Shown: positions 15,048 to 23,376 of the stretch, piece by piece
How positions within the stretch are numbered: position 1 is the stretch's first letter
Layout: each line of letters starts with the position of its first letter
NCBI GenBank assembly: GCA_017417465.1
Contig: JAFPZD010000086.1
Coordinates: 1 to 39,435, forward strand
Direction: 5' to 3'
DNA length: 39,435 nucleotides
Source: Prevotella sp.
GTDB taxonomy: Bacteria > Bacteroidota > Bacteroidia > Bacteroidales > Bacteroidaceae
The notes under the pieces: model-generated
Database searches by the model: none
Seen by the model: only the letters and a program-made list of their open reading frames with translations
Told to the model about the DNA's origin: nothing
Program-made: the position numbers and the translations under genes

Positions 15048-18000
15048 ATGAAAAGAAAACTAAACAACCTGCTCGCGCTGGCCTTCTGTTGCCTGACGAG
15101 CACCAGTGCGCTGGCCATCGAACCCGTTGACGGGGTCTACATGATTGGCACAGCACAGGATTGGGCTGAGTTCTGTACCCTGCACAACGAGGGTACCGAC
15201 CAGAAGCTTAACGCCGAGCTCACCGCCGACATCACCGTCGAAGGCAACGTCATGGTGGGCATCAACGGCGGCGGCAAGCCCTACCGCGGCGTATTCGATG
15301 GCAAGGGCCACAAGCTCGTCATCGCCTACGACCTCAACGAGGAGCGCGTCGCGCCCTTCCGCCGCATCAACGGCGCCACCATCCGTAACCTCATCGTCGA
15401 GGGTACCATCAACACCAGCTCAAAGCTCGCTTCCGGTCTGGTCGGCGGACTGTGGCAGAGCGGAGCGCTCATCCAGAACTGCGTCAGCTACGTCGTCATC
15501 ACCGACACCAACGAGGGTGACGCCACCCACGGCGGCATCTGCGGCAGCTTCGAGGATGTCAACGGCGCCAACACCATCGAGAACTGCGCGTTCCTTGGCA
15601 CTATCAATGCGCCTAATCGCGAAGGCTGCGGTGGTATTGTCGGCTGGACCAACAACAACGCCAACAACAACGTCATCCGCAACTGCCTTGTCAAGGCTTA
15701 CGGCTTTGTCGTGAAGAGGCTTACAAACAACGACATCATCTGTCGCAACAACGGCAATGTGGAGAACTGCTACTTCATCGGTGCCACCGATGGCATCAAG
15801 AACGACCACGGTGCCACCCATGTCACCGACCAGCAGGCCCAGAGCGGCGAGCTCTGCTTCCTGCTCAACGGCAGCCAGAGCGAAAACGTCAATTGGTTCC
15901 AGAAGATTGGCACTGATGACATGCCCATGCCATTCGGCACCGACGTTGTCTATGCCAATGGCTCACTGGACTGCGGCGGTCACCCGAAGGACGACGTCAC
16001 CTTCAGCAACACCGCTGCTGAGCCCACACGCGACGACCACAACTTTAGCGAGTGGGGCTTCTGCAGCGTCTGCAACGAGATGCAGCCCGACTTCCTTGAG
16101 GCTGATGCCGAGGGCTACTTCAACATCGGCACCAAACAGCAGTACAACTGGCTGGCTGTCTACATCAACAATGGCCATGGCAACACCAACTTCCGCCTGA
16201 CACAGGATCTTGACCTCAGCGACTACACCTTCCTGCCTCTGGGCACCGATGGCAGCAAGTTCTGCGGCACCTTCGACGGTCAGCAGCACCGCATCCTCAA
16301 CATGACGATCGACGGCACCAAGAAGGAGCAGGGCTTCTTTAGCGTCTGCGCCGGTGGTACCGTTATCAAGAACGTCATCATCGACAGCAGTTGTAAGATG
16401 GAAGGCACGGGCGGTGCCAACGTAGCCGCTCTCATTGGCTGCATCAACGGCAACAACAACGGCGAGGTGATCACCATCCAGAACGTCGGCAACGAGATGT
16501 CGTTCGACGTAACGACTACCAACAACGCCGGCTTCGTAGCACGCGACTGGAGCGACTACCTGAAGGTCGACATCCAGAACTGCTACAACACTGGCGACAT
16601 CATGGGTGGTGTAGAGAACGGTGCCTTCACCGGGTGGACACCGCGCGTTACCCTGACCAATTGCTGGAACACCGGACGCATTGAGAAGACCGGCGGCTGG
16701 GACGGCAGCAAGTCCCTGGCTCGTGGCAACCAGCCTAAGTTCATCAACTCCTATGATCTGAACAGCGAGAACACCGACAATGCCGGTGCTCCTGAGGGCT
16801 ACGACGCCGCGTGGATTGCCAGCGGACAACTGTGCTACGTCATGAACGGCAAGCAGAGCGCTGACGTCACTTGGTTCCAGAAGCTGGGCGACGATGCCGA
16901 CGCTCAGCCCTATCCCTTCGGCGACGCCATCGTCTATGCCAATGGCGCACTTCAGTGCGACGGCATCACTCCGAAGGAAGGCTCTGAGCTGACCTTCTCG
17001 AACACCGAGGGCAACACCATCGACGACCACGACTTTGGCGAGTGGGGCTTCTGCACCGTCTGCAACGAGATGCAGCCCGACTTCATAACACCCGCCGAGG
17101 ACGGCTACTTCGAGATTGCTGACAACAAGCAGCTCAACTGGTTCGCCATGTATGTCAACACCACTGACAACAAGGCTGCCAACGCCCGCCTCACCGCCGA
17201 CATCAACTTCAGCGAGCAGCAGGTGATGATTGGTAATGGCGACAACGACGATGCTTATAAGGGCACCTTCGATGGTCAGGGTCATAAGGTCACCCTCGGC
17301 TATACCGTCAACCAGAAGAACGTGGCACTCTTCCGCTACCTGAACAAGGCTACCATCAAGAACCTCATCACCGACGGTACCATCCAGAACGAGAATAACT
17401 CCTGCTCGGGCGGTATCTTCGCCGGTTCACGCGGCGCCACCGTCATCGAGAACTGCGTCAGCTATGTCAACTTCGTTCGTGAGTCAGCCGGCGACGCCAC
17501 CATCGGCGGTATCGGTGCTTACATGCACGACAATGGCAAGCTGCGCAACGTGGCCTTCTATGGCACCATCGACACGCCTGCTGCCGACGGCAACGGCGGT
17601 CTGCTGGGTTACGCCAACGGCGGCGGAAACATACGTGTAGAGAACAGCGTCATCAATGCCGTGAAATTTGCACAGAAGGACGGCGGCAACTCGGTTGCCA
17701 TCGCCCGCAACACGGGTAACGTCGAGAACACCTACGTTGTCAACGCCGACGGCATCCGCCAAAACGAGCAGATCGACGCCACTGCCGAGCAGCTGGCCAG
17801 CGGCGAGCTCGCCTATCTGCTTAACGGCAGCGTCGATGGCGGCACCAACTGGTTCCAGGTCATCGGCACCGATCCCGCTCCCCTGCCCTTCGCCAAGGAA
17901 GGCGCAACCGTCTATGCTAACGGCACATTCCTCTGCGACGGCGTCACCCCGAAGGAAGGCACCGAGAAGACCTACTCCAACGAGGAGGGCTCGACCGTCG

Positions 18001-19109
18001 ACGAGCACTCATGGAACGAATGGGGCTTCTGCGAGGTCTGCGACGAGATGCAGCCTGACTACATGGCGGCCAACGACGAAGGCATCTTCGAGCTTGGCAC
18101 CGACAAGCAGCTCAACTGGTTTGCACACTACGCCACGAAGGTCGACGCCTCGGCTAACGCCGTCCTCACCGCCGACATCGACATGACTGAAGTGAACGGA
18201 TTCCCCGGCATCGGCAATCCTGAGCATCCCTACACCGGCACCTTCGATGGTCAGCGCCACATCATCAGCAGCCTCACCATCGACAATCAGGACAATGAGA
18301 ATCCCACCGGCTTCTTCAACGAGGCTACGGCTGGGGCTGTCATTAAGAACTTCACCATCGACAACACCTGCTACATCGTTGGTAACCACTACGTAGGCGC
18401 ATTCGTAGGCCACGTCGCCGGCGAAGGCGAGGTAATCCTCGAGCAACTCGGCAACGAGGCAGACGTCGTAGCTTGGAACCAGAATGCTGGCGGTATCGTC
18501 GGTTGCAACACCAGCGGCGAACTGAAGCTGAAGCTCACGAACTGCTACAACGCGGGCTTCATCAGCAGCACAAATGAGAGCGGCGGTCTTGGCGGATGGC
18601 TCGGTAATAATGCCGAGACAGTCAACTGCTACAACATGGGTGATGTGCAAGGCGACAACAGCGAGTCGTTCGCACGCGGTAACAACATCCAGGTTACCAA
18701 CTGCTTCGACCCAGCCACCGACTGGCCCACACTGCATGCAAGTCCCATTGAGGACTTCACCAACGGCACCGTCTACGCAGCTCTGAGCGCTGCCGCTCCT
18801 GGCGTTTGGTTCCTCAGCGCTGAGGTCGACGGTCACCCCGTGCTCTACGACAGCGGATTCCCCGTCATCGACATCGTTGGCGACGTGAACAACGACGGCC
18901 AGGTGGGTATCGGTGACATCGTGGCTATCACCAACATTATGGCCGGCATCTTCAACGAGGATATGGACGACGAGGCTATCGAGGCCTTCAAGGCTCGTGC
19001 TGACGTGAACAAAGACGGTCAGGTTGGTATCGGCGACATCGTAGCCATCACCAACATCATGGCTGGCATCGAAAAGTCGGACGACAACAACACGAACGAC
19101 CCCGAATAA
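15048..19109 (+). CDS. Secreted GLUG-repeat protein, four units, dockerin-like C-terminus
   Basis: The 1353-residue protein has a signal peptide (1-23, ending SALA) and four large GLUG beta-helix units. Units 1-3 end in a strongly conserved linker: DxHxFxEWGFCxVCxEMQPDF at about residues 330-349, 662-679 and 988-1005, a period of about 330. Each unit opens with a 'GYFEIADNKQLNWFAMYV'-like segment and a GTFDGQGHKV strand. The C-terminus (about 1278-1340) has two dockerin-like Ca-binding repeats, GDVNNDGQVGIGD and ADVNKDGQVGIGD, each followed by IVAITNIMAG. An acidic tail ends the protein; no sorting-type tail is present. The dockerin-like end suggests docking to a cohesin-like partner or a stabilising cap. 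No cohesin is visible here. Last gene of operon 1, followed by a strong hairpin. Confidence 0.87.
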   Translation: MKRKLNNLLALAFCCLTSTSALAIEPVDGVYMIGTAQDWAEFCTLHNEGTDQKLNAELTADITVEGNVMVGINGGGKPYRGVFDGKGHKLVIAYDLNEERVAPFRRINGATIRNLIVEGTINTSSKLASGLVGGLWQSGALIQNCVSYVVITDTNEGDATHGGICGSFEDVNGANTIENCAFLGTINAPNREGCGGIVGWTNNNANNNVIRNCLVKAYGFVVKRLTNNDIICRNNGNVENCYFIGATDGIKNDHGATHVTDQQAQSGELCFLLNGSQSENVNWFQKIGTDDMPMPFGTDVVYANGSLDCGGHPKDDVTFSNTAAEPTRDDHNFSEWGFCSVCNEMQPDFLEADAEGYFNIGTKQQYNWLAVYINNGHGNTNFRLTQDLDLSDYTFLPLGTDGSKFCGTFDGQQHRILNMTIDGTKKEQGFFSVCAGGTVIKNVIIDSSCKMEGTGGANVAALIGCINGNNNGEVITIQNVGNEMSFDVTTTNNAGFVARDWSDYLKVDIQNCYNTGDIMGGVENGAFTGWTPRVTLTNCWNTGRIEKTGGWDGSKSLARGNQPKFINSYDLNSENTDNAGAPEGYDAAWIASGQLCYVMNGKQSADVTWFQKLGDDADAQPYPFGDAIVYANGALQCDGITPKEGSELTFSNTEGNTIDDHDFGEWGFCTVCNEMQPDFITPAEDGYFEIADNKQLNWFAMYVNTTDNKAANARLTADINFSEQQVMIGNGDNDDAYKGTFDGQGHKVTLGYTVNQKNVALFRYLNKATIKNLITDGTIQNENNSCSGGIFAGSRGATVIENCVSYVNFVRESAGDATIGGIGAYMHDNGKLRNVAFYGTIDTPAADGNGGLLGYANGGGNIRVENSVINAVKFAQKDGGNSVAIARNTGNVENTYVVNADGIRQNEQIDATAEQLASGELAYLLNGSVDGGTNWFQVIGTDPAPLPFAKEGATVYANGTFLCDGVTPKEGTEKTYSNEEGSTVDEHSWNEWGFCEVCDEMQPDYMAANDEGIFELGTDKQLNWFAHYATKVDASANAVLTADIDMTEVNGFPGIGNPEHPYTGTFDGQRHIISSLTIDNQDNENPTGFFNEATAGAVIKNFTIDNTCYIVGNHYVGAFVGHVAGEGEVILEQLGNEADVVAWNQNAGGIVGCNTSGELKLKLTNCYNAGFISSTNESGGLGGWLGNNAETVNCYNMGDVQGDNSESFARGNNIQVTNCFDPATDWPTLHASPIEDFTNGTVYAALSAAAPGVWFLSAEVDGHPVLYDSGFPVIDIVGDVNNDGQVGIGDIVAITNIMAGIFNEDMDDEAIEAFKARADVNKDGQVGIGDIVAITNIMAGIEKSDDNNTNDPE

Positions 19110-19130
19110 AGTAGTTATTATCCTGAACAT

Positions 19131-19180
19131 CCTGCACATCCCGCACCTGGTTTTAGGTGCAGGATGTGCAGGTTGTTTTG
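19131..19180 (+). terminator. Terminator hairpin of operon 1
   Basis: CCTGCACATCCCGCACCT (19131-19148) pairs with AGGTGCAGGATGTGCAGG (19155-19172) with one mismatch, loop GGTTTT, and is followed by TTGTTTTG. It lies 21 bp after the dockerin-like gene. The core ATCCCGCACCT and loop resemble the hairpin at 39306-39369. Confidence 0.75.
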
Positions 19181-19297
19181 TAGAGGGAGTTTGACCCAAA
19201 TTGGTATATCTGTAAGAGAGCTCCCTTCAACGTAAGTATGCCATACTTACGAATGGTGTCTTTGCCATTTGTGACAGATGTGACAGACCCCTGGGTT

Positions 19298-19407
19298 GCT
19301 CCGAGAGGACTCCCACTCTGCTCCGAGAGGACTCCGAGTTTGCTCCGAGAAGTCTCCCGCTCTGCTTCGAGAGGACTCACACAGTGTTCCGAGAGGCCTT
19401 GTAGAGT
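19298..19407. repeat. Five 22-bp tandem repeats
   Basis: Units start at 19298, 19320, 19342, 19364 and 19386. The consensus is GCTCCGAGAGGACTCccactct; the first 14 bases are conserved and the last 8 vary. There is no spacer between units, so it is a minisatellite, not a CRISPR. Confidence 0.85.
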
Positions 19408-19484
19408 GGTTATACATCCCGCACCACCACTCCAACATAACCCACTGATTATCAGCGACGAGTCAAATTAAGACTCTCAATACA

Positions 19485-19537
19485 CGTTATACAATCCTTA
19501 TTATATAACGCGCGTGAGCAAAAAACCACTACCTTTG
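19485..19537 (+). promoter_or_regulatory. Promoter of operon 2 with shared upstream element
   Basis: The -7 box TACCTTTG is at 19530-19537. The -33 position lacks TTTG. CGTTATACAATCCTTA starts at 19485, 45 bp before the -7 box, and differs by one base from the element before operon 1 at 6343. CGTTATA (19485-19491) and TATAACG (19504-19510) form an inverted repeat with a 12-bp spacer. Confidence 0.7.
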
Positions 19538-19595
19538 CACCGAAATTCATTCTTATCGTTATCAATAACTTAACTTCTAACAAAACAAAAACAAA

Positions 19596-22500
19596 ATGAA
19601 AAGACAACTCAAAGTTTTCGTACTGACCGTCCTCGCAGCGGGGATGTCAGGAAGTGTGTGGGCGCTCGACCAAGTCAATGGCGTCTACCAAATTGGGACG
19701 GCACAAGACCTTGCTGATTTCGCAAACTATGTGAATGCGGAACGTAGGACAGGCATTAATGCCGAGCTGACAGCCAACATTGACTTCACGTCTAACTCAG
19801 AAATGATTGGTATCGAGGGGAAGCCGTACAATGGAACCTTTGATGGCAAAGGTTTCACTGTGACTGTTGCTTACAATACCTCTGCCAATGAGACGGCGCT
19901 CTTCCGCCGTGCGAATGGAGCCACAATCAAAAATCTGAAAGTGACTGGAACCATCACAACAACTGGCCAGTTTGCTGCTGGCATCGTGTCAGGCATCTGG
20001 CAGACTACTACTATTGAGAACTGCGTTACGTCAGTCGCAATTTCTGACAACGGCAGCGGCGATGGCACTCATGGCGGCATCGTGGCACGCATCAGCGACA
20101 AGGGTGGAGCCGATGCCATCATCATCCGCAACTGTGCGTTCCTCGGTTCACTTAACGCACCGAACCGTACCGGTAGCGGCGGTATTCTTGGCTGGCCAGA
20201 CAATGCAGGGGAAAAACAGGTTATCATAGAAAACTGTCTGATGGGAGGTACTCTAAACTTAGCTACTGGCAGCGACAACGACATCATCGTGCGCAACTCA
20301 GCCTCAGTCACAAACTGCTATTATCTCAACCAGCAAAGTATTAACAATTCTAAGAATGCTACCTTGGCAACGGCTGAGCAGCTGGCGAGTGGTGAGCTCT
20401 GCTTCCTGCTTAACGGCAGCCAGAGCGAGACGCCCGCGTGGTTCCAGACCATCGGCACCGACGAGATGCCTTCACCACTCGGCACGGATACTGTCTATGC
20501 CATTGGTGCTCTGAATTGCAACGGCACTCCTAAGGGGGAAGTAAGCTACAGCAACACCTACAGCGAGGCCGTTCGTGATGCTCACGACTTCAACGAGTGG
20601 GGCTTCTGCACCGTTTGTGATGCTATGCAGCCCGACTTCCTCACCGTGGAAGACGGCTATTATCTCATCGGCACCAAGCAGCAGTACAACTGGTTCATGG
20701 TTTACGCCAACAGCGAAAACAGTGCTGCAAATGCCAAGCTGACACAGGATCTCGACCTGAGCGACTACAATTTCACCTCCATCGGTAACGACAGCCATCG
20801 CTATCACGGCACTTTCGACGGTCAGGGACACCGTGTGAAGAACATGTCTATTGTTGGCACAACTAAGGAGCTGGGCTTCTTCAGTGTTTGCTCGAACGCC
20901 ACCATTAAGAACCTTATCCTCGATGCCAGCTGTAACATCAACAGTGGCAACTGCACTGCTGCCCTGGTTGGTTGTTGCAACGGCAGTGGCGATCTGGTCA
21001 TTGAAAATGTCGGTGTAGAGTGCAACGTTACTGGTACCGGTGCCAACGCTGCTGCCTTCGTTGGTTGCAACTATGGTGGTATTGCCATCAAGATCAAGAA
21101 CTGCTACAACACGGGTAACATTACAGCTGAAAAAGAGAGCGCCGTTTTCAGCGGCTGGTTCGGCAACAACGGCAATGCAAAAGTGGAGAACTGCTGGTCA
21201 ACAGGTAAGGTGACCGGTCAGGATGGACAAAACAGCTTTGGCCGTGGAATCGGTGCCCAACAGTTTGTTAACGCGTATGACCTGAACAGCGAAAACAATC
21301 CTATCGACGCCACCAAGCTGACTGATTACGACAGTAGCTGGTTGGCATCGGGCAAGCTTGCCTACATCATGAATGGCAACAAGAGCACCGACGTCGTTTG
21401 GTATCAAACCATCGGCACCGACGCTCACCCCATGCTATTCGGCACTACCGACATCGTCTATGCGAACGGTACTATATTGTGCGACCACATCACTCCCGCT
21501 GAAGGGTCCGAGATTGTCTTCTCCAATACGGATCAGAGTATCATTTCTGATCACCAATTTGAGGAAGGCTTCTGCAAAATCTGTAAAGTATATGATCCAC
21601 AGTATATGACAGCAGTTAGTGGATACTACCAAGTTAGCACACCTATTCAGCTCCTCTGGACAGCTGCCGTGTCACAGGACAATTCGGCTATCAAGGTAAA
21701 ACTGATGAATAACATCGATATGGACGGTGTCGCCTTTGACGGTTTTGGTTCGAATCTTTCTGATGACAGCCGCTTCACGGGCGAAATTGACGGACAGCGC
21801 CACATTATCTCTAACCTGAAGATGAATGCCGACCGCCAAGGCGTAGGTCTGGTGAACACCGCTACCGTTGGTGCCAAGATTAAGAACCTTACCATGGCCA
21901 GCACGTGCGAGTTCAAGGGCAGCAGTGCCGTGGCAGCCTTCATCGGTGCCGTGCGCGGCTCTGAGGGTGAGCTCTACATCGAGAACTGCGGTAACGAAGG
22001 TGCAGTGACAGCTTCGGGTGCCAACGGTGCCGGTTTCGTGGGTTGTAAGTATGACGACAATGTGATTCCTTGCCTTACCAATTGCTACAATGTTGGTGAA
22101 ATACGCAGTGGATACGACGGTGGTAGCTTCTCGGGCTGGATGCCTAAGGCAAAGATGGTGAACTGCTACAGCATCGCAGGTTATCCTTCAGCTGAGGATA
22201 CTTACGGTTTCCAAGAAGGAAACCAGTTCAGCCGTGGTTGGAGCATCGAATTAACCAACTGCTATGACTTTGGTACAGGTGACTGGGGCCAGAACAACGG
22301 AAGTTGGGGTGATAATTGTTTCGTTGGTGATCGTAAAATTACTGAAGTGAACGAGACAACTATGGGTGTGGTCTTTGCAGGTCTCTACGACGCTGAGGGC
22401 GGCAACGTCTGGCGTATGGAATATGAGGGCTGGGCACACCCCGTGCTCTACGATCCTGCCACCACCGTGCTGAGCGAGAACGTGCCCGCACGCTTCGAGG

Positions 22501-23096
22501 CTGCTTCTAATGTGAACCTGACCCTGAAGCGCACCACCGTTGCCGACACCTGGAACACCTTCTGCGCTCCGTTCGCACTGACCGCAGCCCAGATTACCGA
22601 TGTCTTCGGCACTGATGCCAAGGTTGCTGAACTGACTGGTGCCGAGGGCGAGACGATGAACTTCACCACCGTCGACGCTATTGAGGCTGGCAAAGCTTAC
22701 CTCGTGAAGCCCACCGCAGCCATCGCTGAGAAGGAGGTGACTGTTGACCTCGTGGCTGGCACTCCCGTTGCCACCACACAGGCAGGTTACGCCTTCACCG
22801 GCATCTACGAGCCGACACTGATTCCTGAAGGCGACCTCTTCGTAGCCGCAGACAACAAGCTGCAGCCCAGCGACGGCGAAGGCAAGCTGAAGGGCTTCCG
22901 CGCCTACTTCCAGAAGCAGGGCGAGGGTGCACGCTTCACCAAGTTCGCCATCGATGGCGGCATCAGCACTGGCATCATCGGCATCGACGGCACCGTCGTT
23001 GAGAGCGGCAACATCTACACCATCGGTGGCCAGCGCGTCAGCCAGCCCACTCGTGGCCTCTACATCGTCAACGGCAAGAAGGTCGTGATGCAATAA
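19596..23096 (+). CDS. Secreted GLUG-repeat protein, three units, C-terminal sorting-like tail
   Basis: The 1166-residue protein has a signal peptide (1-24, ending VWAL) and three GLUG beta-helix units. Unit 1 ends NEWGFCTVCDAMQPDF (about 333). Unit 2 ends in a diverged EEGFCKICKVYDPQYM (about 656). Unit 3 (about 672-950) has NCGNEGAVTASGANGAGFVG. A separate domain follows (about 960-1130: RTTVADTWNTFCAPFALTAA, EAGKAYLVKP). The tail is IYTIGGQRVSQ then GLYIVNGKKVVMQ (1137-1166), which resembles the short C-terminal sorting tails. The first gene of operon 2, it lies behind the shared promoter element. Unit 1 of this protein and of the four-unit protein are closely alike (both GVYxIGTAQD...), suggesting duplication across the operons. 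Biochemical function unknown; probably surface-exposed. Confidence 0.87.
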   Translation: MKRQLKVFVLTVLAAGMSGSVWALDQVNGVYQIGTAQDLADFANYVNAERRTGINAELTANIDFTSNSEMIGIEGKPYNGTFDGKGFTVTVAYNTSANETALFRRANGATIKNLKVTGTITTTGQFAAGIVSGIWQTTTIENCVTSVAISDNGSGDGTHGGIVARISDKGGADAIIIRNCAFLGSLNAPNRTGSGGILGWPDNAGEKQVIIENCLMGGTLNLATGSDNDIIVRNSASVTNCYYLNQQSINNSKNATLATAEQLASGELCFLLNGSQSETPAWFQTIGTDEMPSPLGTDTVYAIGALNCNGTPKGEVSYSNTYSEAVRDAHDFNEWGFCTVCDAMQPDFLTVEDGYYLIGTKQQYNWFMVYANSENSAANAKLTQDLDLSDYNFTSIGNDSHRYHGTFDGQGHRVKNMSIVGTTKELGFFSVCSNATIKNLILDASCNINSGNCTAALVGCCNGSGDLVIENVGVECNVTGTGANAAAFVGCNYGGIAIKIKNCYNTGNITAEKESAVFSGWFGNNGNAKVENCWSTGKVTGQDGQNSFGRGIGAQQFVNAYDLNSENNPIDATKLTDYDSSWLASGKLAYIMNGNKSTDVVWYQTIGTDAHPMLFGTTDIVYANGTILCDHITPAEGSEIVFSNTDQSIISDHQFEEGFCKICKVYDPQYMTAVSGYYQVSTPIQLLWTAAVSQDNSAIKVKLMNNIDMDGVAFDGFGSNLSDDSRFTGEIDGQRHIISNLKMNADRQGVGLVNTATVGAKIKNLTMASTCEFKGSSAVAAFIGAVRGSEGELYIENCGNEGAVTASGANGAGFVGCKYDDNVIPCLTNCYNVGEIRSGYDGGSFSGWMPKAKMVNCYSIAGYPSAEDTYGFQEGNQFSRGWSIELTNCYDFGTGDWGQNNGSWGDNCFVGDRKITEVNETTMGVVFAGLYDAEGGNVWRMEYEGWAHPVLYDPATTVLSENVPARFEAASNVNLTLKRTTVADTWNTFCAPFALTAAQITDVFGTDAKVAELTGAEGETMNFTTVDAIEAGKAYLVKPTAAIAEKEVTVDLVAGTPVATTQAGYAFTGIYEPTLIPEGDLFVAADNKLQPSDGEGKLKGFRAYFQKQGEGARFTKFAIDGGISTGIIGIDGTVVESGNIYTIGGQRVSQPTRGLYIVNGKKVVMQ

Positions 23097-23120
23097 CATA
23101 AACACAATATTTAATTAAGT

Positions 23121-23324
23121 ATGAACGTTATGACAAAGAAAGCATATTTCGCACCTATGACGCAGATTGTCGAAGTGCAAGCACTACAGTTGATGGCTGG
23201 TTCGCCCAAGATTATTGTTGATGAAGAAACCATCAACTATGACGAAACGCCTGGCAATGCCTCGGGTGGCCTTGGTCGTCAGCGCTACGACATCTGGGAA
23301 GAGGAGGAGGACGACGAGCAATAA
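23121..23324 (+). CDS. Small acidic Bacteroidales protein (K-x-Y-x-x-P start)
   Basis: The 67-residue protein begins MNVMTKKAYFAPMTQIVEVQ, with a second ATG at codon 4 that gives MTKKAYFAPMTQIVEVQALQ. It continues LMAGSPKIIVDEETINYDE and GGLGRQRYDIWEEEEDDEQ. The pattern KxYxxPxxxVVxVQxxQLxxGS is that of a widespread group of tiny Bacteroidales proteins of unknown function, often placed beside secreted or cell-surface genes. It has no signal peptide or membrane helix and a very acidic end. It lies 24 bp after the GLUG gene and 52 bp before the GH31 gene. Whether it is a peptide precursor, regulator or chaperone-like partner cannot be told from sequence. Confidence 0.7.
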   Translation: MNVMTKKAYFAPMTQIVEVQALQLMAGSPKIIVDEETINYDETPGNASGGLGRQRYDIWEEEEDDEQ

Positions 23325-23376
23325 CCTGCCGCCGCGATTTCCCGCAAACAGAGTATTTTTAACTAAACAAAAAAGA

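Larger units (their letters stand above)
19110..19595. other. Intergenic region between the two operons
   Basis: These 486 bp hold no gene. In order they contain a terminator hairpin (19131-19180), five 22-bp tandem repeats (19298-19407) and the promoter of operon 2 with its shared element (19485-19537). Short open frames over the tandem repeats are of low complexity and lack any family resemblance. Confidence 0.75.

Noticed and set aside
15963-17285. 440-codon minus-strand open frame opposite the four-unit GLUG gene
   Set aside because: It is a by-product of GC-rich third positions in a real plus-strand gene; its translation has no family resemblance. The same holds for 29160-30491 and 18009-19199 on the minus strand.
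19298-19407. CRISPR array
   Set aside because: The repeat units abut with no spacers, the 8-bp variable part is far too short, and no cas genes are in the window.
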